Source of the DNA: Lachnospiraceae bacterium KH1T2
GTDB taxonomy: Bacteria; Bacillota; Clostridia; Lachnospirales; Lachnospiraceae
DNA: 64,000 nucleotides
Reading direction: 5' to 3'
Assembly: GCA_900114405.1 (NCBI GenBank)
Contig: FOSY01000001.1
Location: forward strand, 425,278 to 489,277
Positions 35,206-44,539 of this stretch are shown piece after piece; position 1 is the stretch's first letter, and each line of letters starts with the position of its first letter. Position numbers and translations under genes: made by a program. The notes below the pieces were generated by a model that had not been told where the DNA came from, made no database searches, and saw nothing but the letters and a program-made list of their open reading frames with translations.

Positions 35206-37320
35206 TTATTCTGCTTTATCTTCAGCTGGCTTTTCAACCGCATCTTTGATAGAGAAGGAAATTCTTCCCATTCTATCCTTACCCATGCAGCGAACCTTTA
35301 CATGATCGCCAAGAGTAAGAACATCCTCTACATGAGCAATTCTGCGTTCAGCAATCTTTGAAATGTGAACCATTCCTTCCTTACCCGGAGCAAATTCAAC
35401 AAATGCACCAAAGTCTTTTATAGAAATGACATCACCTTCGTAGATCTCACCTTCTTTGAACTCACTTGTAATAGTGTTGATGTAGTTCATAGCCTTTTCC
35501 ATAGCAGCTGCATCTTCACCGCATACTGATACAGAACCATCATCCTCAATATCAATCTTAACGCCTGTACGGGCAATGATCTCATTGATAGTCTTACCTC
35601 TCTGACCAACAACTTCACCGATCTTTTCAGGATCGATCTTTGTAAGGATGATCTTAGGAGCATATTCTCCAACTGACTTTCTAGGCTCAGCGATTGCTTC
35701 CTTCATAACGCCATCCATGATGAAGTCACGCGCTTCGTGGCACTGCTTGATAGCCTGCTCAACGATAGGACGTGTAAGACCGTGAATCTTGATATCCATC
35801 TGAATTGCTGTGATACCCTTATGAGTACCTGCTACCTTGAAGTCCATATCTCCGAAAAAGTCCTCAAGTCCCTGAATATCTGTAAGAACAATATAATCAT
35901 CATCTGTGTCGCCTGTTACAAGACCACATGAGATACCAGCTACCTGATCCTTGATCGGAACACCAGCAGCCTCAAGAGCCATACATGAAGCACAGATAGA
36001 TGCCTGTGATGTTGAACCGTTAGACTCAAATGTTTCAGATACAGCACGGATTGCATATGGGAACTCTTCCTCTGATGGAAGTACAGGGATAAGAGCCTTC
36101 TCAGCAAGTGAACCGTGACCGATCTCACGACGTCCCGGACCTCTTGAAACCTTTGTCTCTCCTACAGAGTATGAAGGGAAGTTATACTGATGGATATATC
36201 TCTTCTCTGTAATGTTGTTATCAAGTCCATCAATCTTCTGCTTTTCAGAAAGTGGTGCAAGTGTAACTACGTCACAGATCTGAGTCTGACCACGAGTGAA
36301 CATAGCAGAACCATGTACTCTAGGAATGATATCTACCTCTGCAGCAAGCGGACGGATCTCTTTGATATCTCTTCCATCAGGTCTCTTATGATCCTTAAGA
36401 ATCATCTTACGTACAGTCTTCTTCTGATACTGATATACAGCCTGTGGTACGAGCGGAGCCCATTCTTCATTCTCAGCAAATGCTTCCTGGATCTTCTCCT
36501 GTGCAGCCGCAACTGCAGCTTCTCTTACCTGCTTATCGTCAGAGAATGTAGCCACTTCCATCTCTTCCGGAGTAACTATCTTCTTCATTTCCTCGAACAT
36601 TTCCTCAGGAATAGCCTGTGAAATGTATTCGCTCTTTTCCTTACCGCACTCAGCCTGAATCTTCTTGAAGAACTCAATGATCTCAAGGTTGATATCATGA
36701 CACTTATAGATTGCTTCAAGCATCTTCTCGTCGCTGATCTCGTTTGCACCAGCTTCGATCATGATAACCTTCTGACCAACTGAAGCAACTGTAAGGCGAA
36801 GATCACCCTCATCCCAAATCTTCTGTGAAGGGTTAACAACAAATTCTCCATCAACCATTCCGAGCTGTGTCATAGCACATGGACCATCAAATGGAATATC
36901 AGAAATTGTTGTTGCAAGAGCACATCCAAGCATACCTACAAGCTCCGGACGACACTCTGTATCAACAGACATTACCATAGCATCAAGAGTAACATCGTTT
37001 CTATAATCCTTAGGGAAAAGCGGACGCATAGGACGATCGATAACACGGCTTGTAAGTACCGCATTTTCAGATGCCTTACCCTCACGCTTATTAAATCCGC
37101 CAGGCATTTTTCCTACTGCATAGAATTTCTCTTCGTACTCTACTGAAAGAGGGAAGAAATCAATTCCTTCACGAGGTGCCTTTGATGCTGTTGCTGTACA
37201 GAGAACAGTTGTATCCCCATAATGCATAAAAGCGCAGCCATTTGCCTGTTTACCAACTCTGCCGATATCAACCGAAAGAGTTCTGCCACCAAGTTCCATT
37301 GAATATGTCTTGTAAGCCAT
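35206..37320 (-). CDS. pnp: Polynucleotide phosphorylase
   Basis: A 3'-to-5' phosphorolytic exoribonuclease of RNA decay. The 704-residue protein has the full domain set: two RNase PH domains (about 1-225 and 310-540) around a helical domain, then KH (GQRGKTINEIIARTGVKIDIEDDG) and S1 (GEIYEGDVISIKDFGAFVEF) domains. AGAAGGAGAAGCG precedes the ATG. It follows rpsO as in most Firmicutes, with a terminator and a structured leader between the two genes. Confidence 0.97.
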   Translation of the reverse strand: MAYKTYSMELGGRTLSVDIGRVGKQANGCAFMHYGDTTVLCTATASKAPREGIDFFPLSVEYEEKFYAVGKMPGGFNKREGKASENAVLTSRVIDRPMRPLFPKDYRNDVTLDAMVMSVDTECRPELVGMLGCALATTISDIPFDGPCAMTQLGMVDGEFVVNPSQKIWDEGDLRLTVASVGQKVIMIEAGANEISDEKMLEAIYKCHDINLEIIEFFKKIQAECGKEKSEYISQAIPEEMFEEMKKIVTPEEMEVATFSDDKQVREAAVAAAQEKIQEAFAENEEWAPLVPQAVYQYQKKTVRKMILKDHKRPDGRDIKEIRPLAAEVDIIPRVHGSAMFTRGQTQICDVVTLAPLSEKQKIDGLDNNITEKRYIHQYNFPSYSVGETKVSRGPGRREIGHGSLAEKALIPVLPSEEEFPYAIRAVSETFESNGSTSQASICASCMALEAAGVPIKDQVAGISCGLVTGDTDDDYIVLTDIQGLEDFFGDMDFKVAGTHKGITAIQMDIKIHGLTRPIVEQAIKQCHEARDFIMDGVMKEAIAEPRKSVGEYAPKIILTKIDPEKIGEVVGQRGKTINEIIARTGVKIDIEDDGSVSVCGEDAAAMEKAMNYINTITSEFKEGEIYEGDVISIKDFGAFVEFAPGKEGMVHISKIAERRIAHVEDVLTLGDHVKVRCMGKDRMGRISFSIKDAVEKPAEDKAE

Positions 37321-37334
37321 TCGCTTCTCCTTCT

Positions 37335-37424
37335 GCCGCGGAATGCGGCTATAACATGCTGCTACCGCATGTCGATTTATACACCTGCCTTCATTTCTAA
37401 ACGCATGGAGTCAATGTATAAATC
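37335..37424 (-). promoter_or_regulatory. Structured pnp 5' leader (three hairpins)
   Basis: In transcript order: a perfect 10-bp stem (37374-37383 with 37415-37424) enclosing 31 bases, then CATGC/GCATG (37355-37371) and GCCGC/GCGGC (37335-37349), the last ending just before the ribosome binding site. In enterobacteria a leader stem is cut by RNase III and removed by PNPase for autoregulation; a similar role here is inference. Confidence 0.5.
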
Positions 37425-37456
37425 TACACGTGGTTCACAGCTATTTACAAAATAGT

Positions 37457-37485
37457 AAAGGCGGGAAAACAAGTTTCCCGCCTTT
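37457..37485 (-). terminator. Intrinsic terminator after rpsO
   Basis: A perfect 12-bp stem (37457-37468 with 37474-37485) is followed on the minus strand by TTTACTATTTTG. Partial read-through would supply pnp. Confidence 0.85.
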
Positions 37486-37495
37486 GTTAACAGAA

Positions 37496-37762
37496 TTATT
37501 TTCTGAGGCCTAACTTTTCAATCAGATCACGGTAACGATTGATGTCCTTCTGCTGAAGATACTTAAGAAGTCCTCTTCTCTTACCTACCATCTTAAGAAG
37601 ACCACGTCTTGAGTGATGATCATGAATGTTAACCTTAAGGTGCTCAGTAAGCTCAGCGATACGCTCTGTGAGGATAGCAACCTGAACCTCTGTAGAACCT
37701 GTATCTACACCTGTCTTACCAAACTTCTCAACGAGTTCTGCTTTTTTCTCTTTTGTAATCAT
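37496..37762 (-). CDS. rpsO: 30S ribosomal protein S15
   Basis: An 88-residue primary 16S rRNA-binding protein with the family's [27 protein letters not shown] and [12 protein letters not shown] segments. The longer frame upstream is rejected: AAAGGAGATTG lies at the right distance before the chosen ATG, and 88 residues is the normal length. Confidence 0.97.
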   Translation of the reverse strand: MITKEKKAELVEKFGKTGVDTGSTEVQVAILTERIAELTEHLKVNIHDHHSRRGLLKMVGKRRGLLKYLQQKDINRYRDLIEKLGLRK

Positions 37763-37867
37763 TGTAACAATCTCCTTTATTTTGTATAAACCTCCAACAG
37801 CCAAGCCATAGCCGGAGAAGCTCCTGACTGAGCCGTGGAACAAATATAAAACGTGCACATCTGCACG
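37763..37867 (-). promoter_or_regulatory. rpsO 5' leader, candidate S15 autoregulatory RNA
   Basis: The leader is about 105 bases. A 6-bp hairpin CGTGCA/TGCACG (37852-37867) is at the predicted 5' end. A second stem (37810-37829), with GGAG/CTCC and a bulged-A-containing extension with one G-U pair, lies upstream of the ribosome binding site. S15 is known to repress its own translation through varied leader structures. Confidence 0.4.
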
Positions 37868-37874
37868 TCTATGT

Positions 37875-37904
37875 ATCATAACATAATTTATTGCTAAGCG
37901 TCAA
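37875..37904 (-). promoter_or_regulatory. Sigma-A promoter of rpsO
   Basis: TTGACG (37899-37904, inside the last codons of ribF), 18-base spacer, TATGAT (37875-37880) on the minus strand. Confidence 0.7.
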
Positions 37905-38841
37905 TATTTTTATGCCACGTTCTGCCGGCTTCCATATCTTCATGCATCTGTTTTTTCAAAGCATCAAGATTTTCAAATTTACGTTCTTCTCTTCTCCAAT
38001 GAAGAAGCTCAACCCTAAGATTTTCGCCGTAAATATCGTCATCAAAGTCATACATAAAGGTTTCGACACTTACCGCCTCATGATCTGAAAGCGTAGGTTT
38101 TCTTCCTACATTTGTGATTCCCTTGAAAACCTGTGAACCTATCACAACATTCGAGAAGTACACACCGAATGGAGGCAAAAGTTTGTTTTTCTCAGGCATG
38201 ATATTGATAGTAGGCATCGAAAGCTCCGAACTACCAAGTTTTCTTCCATGACTGACTTTTCCTGCAAAGGAATATGGATGTCCAAGCAGTTCACAGGCAG
38301 CTTCCATATCTCCGCCGGAAACTTTGGAACGCACCAATGTAGAGCTGATTTCTTCTCCATTACATCTGACCTTATCCACTTCTATAGTTTCAAAGTCCAG
38401 CTCGTCCTGCATGGAACGAAGAAGCTCTAGATTTCCTCTGCCATCCTTACCGAAACTGCAATCACTGCCTGCAGCTATAACTTTTGCATTAAGTTTACCT
38501 TTCAAAACCTCGCTAATAAATATCTCCGGTTCCATCGAGATTGTTTCTTCATTAACCGGATATTCTATCAAGTAGTCCACATCATGCTCTGCAAGGTATT
38601 CCCTTCTTTCGCTGTTTGTTGTAAGTACTGCCACATCATGCCCTGCAAAGAACGCAGCAGGGGGCATATCAAACGTAAATACAACTGACTTCAATCCACG
38701 CTCATGCATCCCCTGGATCACTTCTATGAGCTTTTGGTGTCCACGATGTATCCCATCAAATTTACCAATGGCAACCGCAGTTTCTATGGCATTTTTTTTG
38801 ATCTCTTTATTAAATTCATTTATGTCAGAAAATATCCGCAT
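37894..38841 (-). CDS. ribF: Bifunctional riboflavin kinase/FAD synthetase
   Basis: Makes FMN from riboflavin and then FAD. The 315-residue protein has an N-terminal nucleotidyltransferase domain ([11 protein letters not shown], the HxGH-type site, and [12 protein letters not shown]) and a C-terminal flavokinase domain (from about 185: [40 protein letters not shown]). It overlaps truB by 22 bases, indicating translational coupling in the infB operon. Confidence 0.95.
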   Translation of the reverse strand: MRIFSDINEFNKEIKKNAIETAVAIGKFDGIHRGHQKLIEVIQGMHERGLKSVVFTFDMPPAAFFAGHDVAVLTTNSERREYLAEHDVDYLIEYPVNEETISMEPEIFISEVLKGKLNAKVIAAGSDCSFGKDGRGNLELLRSMQDELDFETIEVDKVRCNGEEISSTLVRSKVSGGDMEAACELLGHPYSFAGKVSHGRKLGSSELSMPTINIMPEKNKLLPPFGVYFSNVVIGSQVFKGITNVGRKPTLSDHEAVSVETFMYDFDDDIYGENLRVELLHWRREERKFENLDALKKQMHEDMEAGRTWHKNIDA

Positions 38842-39701
38842 ATCCTTGCTGTCCCATTTTTTATTTCATATACTGCTGCGAAAGTTCCATCCTCAAATGA
38901 AACCCTATACTTGCCATCATTCTTTTTGATTCTGAAAGAATTGCCATTGCGAACTTTCTTTTCCCATTCACCTGAAACTACTATCTTCGGTAATTCTGCA
39001 AAGACCTCTTCCAATGAGACAATTTTTTCCTCCATTGTGCCTTCCGCCATAAACTTCTCACAGTCGCCAAGCTTAATGGCTTCTTCGAGCTTAAATCCTG
39101 CCGCCTTTGTCCTCATGAGTGATTTCATGGCACAACCGCAGCCTAATTTCTCACCAATATCTCTGCACAGAGAACGGATATATGTCCCCTTAGAGCAGCT
39201 GACTTCGAATGTAAATTCCGGAAGACTGATATTCTCAAAGTCAAGCGCAAGGATCTTAACGTCGCAAGGTTTTCGCTCTATCACTTTGCCTTCACGCGCA
39301 AGCTCATACAGCTTCTTTCCATCAACTTTCTTTGCTGAGTACATAGGCGGTACCTGTGAATACTCACCGATAAAGCTCTTTGCTGCATCTATCAGCTGCT
39401 CCTCCGTCACGCCAGAGCAATCTTTCTTTGAAGTAACCTTTCCCGTGAGATCTTCCGTATCTGTAGTGATTCCCAAAACCGCAGTACATCTGTAAGTCTT
39501 ATCTGTATCTGTAAGCATGCTGACAAGCTTAGTACCTCTTCCGAGACATACCGGAAGTACGCCGACTGCAGCCGGGTCAAGAGTTCCTGTATGACCAATT
39601 TTCTTCATATGGAGGATTCCACGAAGTTTCGCAACAACATCATTAGAGGTATAGCCAACCTCTTTATATATGGGCACTATCCCATTAAAATTATTCTGCA
39701 T
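38820..39701 (-). CDS. truB: tRNA pseudouridine-55 synthase
   Basis: Forms pseudouridine 55 in the tRNA T-loop. The catalytic Asp is in HTGTLDPAAVGVLP; KTYRCTAVLG and SKGTYIRSLCRDIG are conserved. The ATG used (293 residues) lies inside the end of the nrnA gene with an 11-base overlap; a TTG five codons upstream is possible but less likely. The ribosome binding site is weak, fitting coupled translation. Confidence 0.93.
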   Translation of the reverse strand: MQNNFNGIVPIYKEVGYTSNDVVAKLRGILHMKKIGHTGTLDPAAVGVLPVCLGRGTKLVSMLTDTDKTYRCTAVLGITTDTEDLTGKVTSKKDCSGVTEEQLIDAAKSFIGEYSQVPPMYSAKKVDGKKLYELAREGKVIERKPCDVKILALDFENISLPEFTFEVSCSKGTYIRSLCRDIGEKLGCGCAMKSLMRTKAAGFKLEEAIKLGDCEKFMAEGTMEEKIVSLEEVFAELPKIVVSGEWEKKVRNGNSFRIKKNDGKYRVSFEDGTFAAVYEIKNGTARICGYFLT

Positions 39702-40680
39702 CAAGCTGTTTCTCAATCAATTCTGAAATATTGTTCAGGATATCATGATATGATCCACACATAGTAAATCCTGCCGCCTTTTTATGACCGCCGCCGCCAA
39801 AATGAGTTGCAATGGCTGCCACATCGACAAGATTTCCTGAACGCATGGAAACCTTATATGTAAAAGGCTCTGCCTCATACATAAAGATCGCACATTCGAT
39901 ACCCTTTGTAAGAAGAAGCTGATTAACTATTCCCTGAAGATCTGCACTTGTAGCACCATAAAAATCCATAACCTTATGATCGACCACAGACGCAATGCAG
40001 CGCTCATCCATAAAACGGATGCTTTCCATTATCGCACGTCCCATTATCTGTGTCTGACGGTATGTTTTCTCATAAAATGTTTTATTTATGATATTTGTGA
40101 AATCAAACCCATAGGTAATAAGCTTACCAGCTATCTCCATAGTACGTTTTGAAGTATTAGAATATTGGAATATACCTGTGTCATGAATGATACCGGTATA
40201 TATGCACTTGGCAATTTCCACATCAATATTTTCTTCATCAAAAAGAGTATATACCAGCTCTGATGTAGAACTTGCCTCCGGCTCAATATAATCATTCATC
40301 GAAAAGCCTTTATTGCTTATATGATGATCGATGCATGCTGTAACCTTTGCTGCTTTGAAATATTCGCCGGCTTCTCCAAGTCTCTCAATATCACCAAGAT
40401 CTAATGCAAAAAACAGATCATAAGCTTCTACCGTGTCAGAGGTCAACAATTTTTCTTCTGCTGTCTTATGCTGAAGGGTCACGATTTCGCTAAAGCCCTT
40501 CATGTAAGAAAAGATTTCCTCCGGATTCTCAAGGAACACAGTTACCTTCTTTTCCGGCCAGCATTTTTTAATATAATTATAAAGTCCAAGAGTGGAACCA
40601 ACAGCATCACCATCAGGACGCACATGTGCGCTGATGGCGATGGAATTGGCTCCACTCACTAATTCTTTTAAATTAATCAT
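39691..40680 (-). CDS. nrnA: NrnA, DHH phosphoesterase (nanoRNase/PAP phosphatase)
   Basis: Degrades short oligoribonucleotides and 3'-phosphoadenosine 5'-phosphate, with Mn2+. The 329-residue protein has the DHH-family motifs: HVRPDGDAVGS, ALDLGD, CIDHHISN and HDTG, and the C-terminal DHHA1 domain with FGGGGHKKAAGF. It overlaps rbfA by 4 bases (ATGA), indicating coupled translation. Confidence 0.93.
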   Translation of the reverse strand: MINLKELVSGANSIAISAHVRPDGDAVGSTLGLYNYIKKCWPEKKVTVFLENPEEIFSYMKGFSEIVTLQHKTAEEKLLTSDTVEAYDLFFALDLGDIERLGEAGEYFKAAKVTACIDHHISNKGFSMNDYIEPEASSTSELVYTLFDEENIDVEIAKCIYTGIIHDTGIFQYSNTSKRTMEIAGKLITYGFDFTNIINKTFYEKTYRQTQIMGRAIMESIRFMDERCIASVVDHKVMDFYGATSADLQGIVNQLLLTKGIECAIFMYEAEPFTYKVSMRSGNLVDVAAIATHFGGGGHKKAAGFTMCGSYHDILNNISELIEKQLDAE

Positions 40681-41087
40681 TCCTGTCCTTCATCTGTTGA
40701 AGCCTTGAAATCACCACGTTCTTCTTCAACTTTTTCATCTCTGGCGATTACATCTTCAATCTTCTTTGACATGTCTACACCATATGCTATTGAATCATCC
40801 ATGATGAATGTAAGCTCAGGTGTGTTTCTCAAATTAACAATGTGGGCAAGTTCACGTCTGATAAATCCCTTAGCAGAATTGAGTCCGGCAAGTGTCTCTT
40901 CTCTTTCCTGCTCACCTCCAAGAACGCTGATATAGATCTTGCAGGTCTTAAGATCAGGCGCAACAATAACTTCCATAACGGATGTAAACGGACCAACTCT
41001 TGGATCCTTTACCTCACGAATTATTCCGGAGAGTGCTCTAAGCACTTCTCCGTTAATTCTATTAGCTTTTGTAGAATTTTTTCTCAT
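40677..41087 (-). CDS. rbfA: Ribosome-binding factor A
   Basis: A 30S maturation factor with a KH-like fold, 136 residues, including VKDPRVGPFTSVMEVIVAPDL and FIRRELAHIVNLRNTPEL. An acidic C-terminal tail follows. It starts 3 bases after infB and overlaps nrnA, consistent with the conserved operon. Confidence 0.95.
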   Translation of the reverse strand: MRKNSTKANRINGEVLRALSGIIREVKDPRVGPFTSVMEVIVAPDLKTCKIYISVLGGEQEREETLAGLNSAKGFIRRELAHIVNLRNTPELTFIMDDSIAYGVDMSKKIEDVIARDEKVEEERGDFKASTDEGQE

Positions 41088-41090
41088 TTA

Positions 41091-43943
41091 TTACTTTCTT
41101 TCTACCTCAACCATCTTATAACACTCTACGCGATCAAGTTCCTGAACCTTATCGAAGCCTTCGAATACAAGACCACACTCGTATCCTTCCTTAACTTCCT
41201 TAACGTCATCCTTGAAACGTTTAAGTGACTTTAGCTCACCTTCAAATACCTTCTCATCGCCACGGAAGATACGTACAGAGCATCCACGCTCAACCACACC
41301 ATCTGTGACATAAGAACCTGAGATATTACCAATTGCAGATGCCTTAAAGATCTGACGGATCTCTGCATGACCGATAACCTTCTCCTCATAAACAGGAGCA
41401 AGCATACCCTTCATAGCAGCCTCAACATCATCGATTGCCTGATAAATAACCTTATAAAGACGAATATCTACATTTTCTGTATCTGCTGTCTGCTTTGCAA
41501 GGTTATCAGGACGTACATTAAATCCGATGATGATTGCATTTGATGCAGAAGCAAGTATAACATCGGACTCATTAATAGCACCTACACCACCATGAATCAC
41601 CTTAAGTGCAACTTCTTCATTAGAAAGTTTAAGAAGGCTGTTCTTCAATGCTTCAACAGAACCCTGTACATCAGCCTTGATGATAACATTAAATTCCTTC
41701 AGCTCGCCTTCCTTGATCTGAGAGTAAAGATCGTCAAGTGACATTCTGTTCTTTGTCTCATTAAGAAGTTCCTTCTTGTGCTGAGCCTTAAATGTCTCTG
41801 CAAAGTTCTTTGCTTCCTTATCAGTCTCAGGTGAAACAAAGATCTCACCAGCATCAGGTACATCGTCAAGACCAAGGATCTCAGCAGGTGTTGATGGGCC
41901 GGCTTCCTTAAGCTGCTTACCATTCTCATCGAGCATGGCTCTTACACGGCCATGGCACTGACCAACTGCAATGAAATCACCAACTCTAAGTGTACCCTTC
42001 TGAACAAGGATAGTTGTAACAGGACCACGTCCCTTATCAAGTCTTGCCTCGATAACAAGACCTCTTGCCTTACGATTTGGATTAGCCTTAAGCTCAAGCA
42101 TATCTGCTGAAAGAAGACACATCTCAAGAAGTGTATCAATTCCGTCACCTGTCTTAGCAGAAACCGGAACAAATACTGTTGAGCCACCCCAGTCTTCAGG
42201 TATAAGCTCGTACTCAGCAAGCTCCTGCTTTACTCTGTCAATATTTGCATTAGGCTTATCCATCTTATTAACAGCAACGATGATATCAACACCTGCAGCC
42301 TTTGCATGGTTGATAGCTTCTACTGTCTGCGGCATAACACCGTCATCTGCAGCAACTACAAGGATAGCTATATCTGTAGAATTTGCTCCACGCATACGCA
42401 TTGCAGTGAACGCTTCATGTCCAGGTGTATCAAGGAATGTGATCTTCTTGCCTTCGATATTTACAACATATGCACCGATAGCCTGTGTAATACCACCAGC
42501 TTCTCTAGCTGTAACATGTGACTGTCTTATCTTATCAAGAAGTGATGTTTTACCATGGTCAACGTGACCCATTACACATACTACAGGCGGACGCTTCTCA
42601 AGAAGGCTGTCATCTTCTTCCTCTTCCTTAAGAAGTTCAGCAATAACATCTACCTTCTTCTCATGCTCACAAAGGATCTCGTATCCAAGTGCAATTTCCT
42701 CAGCCTCTTCATATGTGATCTCTGTATTAAGAGTAACAACCTTTCCTTCAAGGAAAAGCTTCTTAATGATTGCTGACGGCTGCATCTTCATGTGATCTGC
42801 AAGCTCACGGATAGTAAGCTCATCAGGAATTGTAATTACCTTGATCTGCTCCTCAGGCTCCTTTGCAACCGGTGCAGGCTTGTGGAAACCATGCGGATTG
42901 AACTTCTTGCTCTTTTCCTCCATGGAATTCTCGTAGTTCTGCTCTTTTCTCTTGCGGGCTTCGTTCTGCTTCCAACGATCCTGTCCTCTGCGGTTTCCGC
43001 TTTCTTTTCCTGTTGGTGCAGGTGCAGCAGGCTGGCTAAAGCCTCCACGGTTTCCTGTGTTTTGGCTGTTAGAACCTGGTCTTCCGTTTCCTTTGTTAAA
43101 GCCTGGATTATTGCCACCATTGCCAAAGCTGCGGCCGCCGCGTGAATCAGATGATCCGTTTCTGTTGAAATTTCCTTTATTTTGTCCCTGATTATTGCGT
43201 CCGTTACCATTGTTGTATCTTCCGCCACGGTCATTATTTCGGCCATTATTTCTATCGCCGCGGTTCTGACCTCCGTTTCCGTTCTTATCAGCGTTCTGAG
43301 CTCTCTGAGCTCTGATAGCCTCACGTTCCTTCTTCAGTCTCTCCATGTTTTCAAAGACATTACCGATAACTCTTGCTCCACCTATGCTCTGTGTTTCTGC
43401 CTCAGGTGCTTTTTCAGCCTTTGTTTCAACAGGCTCTGCTTTAACTTCTTCAACCTGCTTTACCGGCTGTTCTTCAACTTTATTCTCTGTCTTTGCAAAT
43501 GCTTCCGGAGAAGCAACTTCTGTATGCTTAAAGACTTTCTTCTTCGGCTTATCGTCCTCGATCTTGCCATTTGTGATCTTAACAACCTGACGATTTCCCT
43601 GACGGCCTCGTCCGTTATTATTAGTTGAAACTATAATGTTGTGTTTACTTTTCTTCTGTGCCTTTACTTCTGTATCTTTTACTTCTGTTTTCGCTTCAGG
43701 CTTTGCGGTATACTTCTGCTCCGTACCTTTCTCCTCCGTATTACTATTACTGCTATTCTGGTCATTTACGCCAGTGTCATATTTTTCTCGAACCATTTTA
43801 ATATATTTATCGTCTATAGAAGACATGTGACTGCTTACATCGGCTCCATTTTCTTTAAGGAATTCAACAACATCCTTATTGCTGACGGTAATCCCCTTAT
43901 CCTTAAGTTCCTTAGTAATTTTCATTATCTGCATTTTAGCCAT
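41091..43943 (-). CDS. infB: Translation initiation factor IF-2, long N-terminal form
   Basis: A GTPase that places fMet-tRNA on the 30S subunit. The 950-residue protein has a G domain with [18 protein letters not shown] and NKMD, followed by domains II-IV. The N-terminal roughly 370 residues contain a small IF2N domain, a Lys/Glu-rich linker and an Asn/Gly/Arg-rich stretch with many RGG-like repeats (about 220-310). GGAGGAGTG precedes the ATG, 4 bases after ylxQ. Confidence 0.97.
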   Translation of the reverse strand: MAKMQIMKITKELKDKGITVSNKDVVEFLKENGADVSSHMSSIDDKYIKMVREKYDTGVNDQNSSNSNTEEKGTEQKYTAKPEAKTEVKDTEVKAQKKSKHNIIVSTNNNGRGRQGNRQVVKITNGKIEDDKPKKKVFKHTEVASPEAFAKTENKVEEQPVKQVEEVKAEPVETKAEKAPEAETQSIGGARVIGNVFENMERLKKEREAIRAQRAQNADKNGNGGQNRGDRNNGRNNDRGGRYNNGNGRNNQGQNKGNFNRNGSSDSRGGRSFGNGGNNPGFNKGNGRPGSNSQNTGNRGGFSQPAAPAPTGKESGNRRGQDRWKQNEARKRKEQNYENSMEEKSKKFNPHGFHKPAPVAKEPEEQIKVITIPDELTIRELADHMKMQPSAIIKKLFLEGKVVTLNTEITYEEAEEIALGYEILCEHEKKVDVIAELLKEEEEDDSLLEKRPPVVCVMGHVDHGKTSLLDKIRQSHVTAREAGGITQAIGAYVVNIEGKKITFLDTPGHEAFTAMRMRGANSTDIAILVVAADDGVMPQTVEAINHAKAAGVDIIVAVNKMDKPNANIDRVKQELAEYELIPEDWGGSTVFVPVSAKTGDGIDTLLEMCLLSADMLELKANPNRKARGLVIEARLDKGRGPVTTILVQKGTLRVGDFIAVGQCHGRVRAMLDENGKQLKEAGPSTPAEILGLDDVPDAGEIFVSPETDKEAKNFAETFKAQHKKELLNETKNRMSLDDLYSQIKEGELKEFNVIIKADVQGSVEALKNSLLKLSNEEVALKVIHGGVGAINESDVILASASNAIIIGFNVRPDNLAKQTADTENVDIRLYKVIYQAIDDVEAAMKGMLAPVYEEKVIGHAEIRQIFKASAIGNISGSYVTDGVVERGCSVRIFRGDEKVFEGELKSLKRFKDDVKEVKEGYECGLVFEGFDKVQELDRVECYKMVEVERK

Positions 43944-43947
43944 TCAG

Positions 43948-44253
43948 TCACTCCTCCAGACGTTCGACAATCGTTTTCGCAAAACCTTCATCTTCAACAG
44001 CAACACAGACACGGAATTCCTTGCCAATAGCTGTTCCAAGCGTTTCGCCGGTTCCATAAAAACGAATCGGTATCTTATAAAATTTACACTTATCACTAAA
44101 TTTCTTTCTCGTATTTGCAGACGCATCCGTGGCTACTATTACAAGTGAAGCTTTGGCCGCCTTAACAGACTTCTCCACTGAAAATTCACCACTACAGATC
44201 TTACCTGCACGCGTTGCGAGTCCGAGTAAAGAAAGTACCTTATCTGATATCAA
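43948..44253 (-). CDS. ylxQ: YlxQ, L7Ae/L30e-family RNA-binding protein
   Basis: A 101-residue member of the L7Ae/L30e fold (VLSLLGLATRAGKICSGEF, ASLVIVATDASANTRKKF, IPIRFYGT, LGTAIGKEFRVCVAV). The start is taken as TTG at 44251-44253, which gives the family length and has GAGGAG nine bases upstream; it overlaps ylxR by 14 bases. A frame extended a further 23 codons has no site. In B. subtilis YlxQ binds K-turn RNA; its role is not settled. Confidence 0.85.
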   Translation of the reverse strand: MISDKVLSLLGLATRAGKICSGEFSVEKSVKAAKASLVIVATDASANTRKKFSDKCKFYKIPIRFYGTGETLGTAIGKEFRVCVAVEDEGFAKTIVERLEE

Positions 44254-44539
44254 GCTTTCCAAACTCCTCACGCAGGCTGTTCCGGGCTTCTTCAGAAACC
44301 ATACATCCAAAAGACCTTTCAAGTCCTCTGCGTTCGATTGCTTTCTTTAAGCATTCCGGATCAAGGCACACATAAGCGCCTCTCCCGGCTGCATGACCGG
44401 ATGGGTCGAACTTAACTTCCCCATCCTTACTTTTTACGATCCTTATCAGACCTTTTTTATCTTTAGAGACGCCGCATCCTACGCAGCGTCTCATGACTTC
44501 GTGCCCGGAAGCCTTCTTATCACTCTTCATCTGAAACAT
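44240..44539 (-). CDS. ylxR: YlxR (RnpM), RNase P-associated protein
   Basis: A 99-residue DUF448-family protein with MRRCVGCG, DPSGHAAGRGAYVC and an ECLKKAIERRGLERSF tail. In B. subtilis the homologue (YlxR/RnpM) binds and modulates RNase P. It overlaps nusA by 20 bases. The start could be the ATG at 44539 or the one at 44530; neither has a strong ribosome binding site, consistent with coupling. Confidence 0.88.
   Translation of the reverse strand: MFQMKSDKKASGHEVMRRCVGCGVSKDKKGLIRIVKSKDGEVKFDPSGHAAGRGAYVCLDPECLKKAIERRGLERSFGCMVSEEARNSLREEFGKLDIR

Noticed and set aside
37763..37879. N-terminal extension of S15
   Set aside because: The extension covers the promoter and leader; the start with AAAGGAG gives the standard 88 residues.
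42836..43324. 162-codon minus-strand frame within infB
   Set aside because: It is an alternative frame of the Asn/Gly/Arg-rich IF-2 tract, with no site and no family resemblance.
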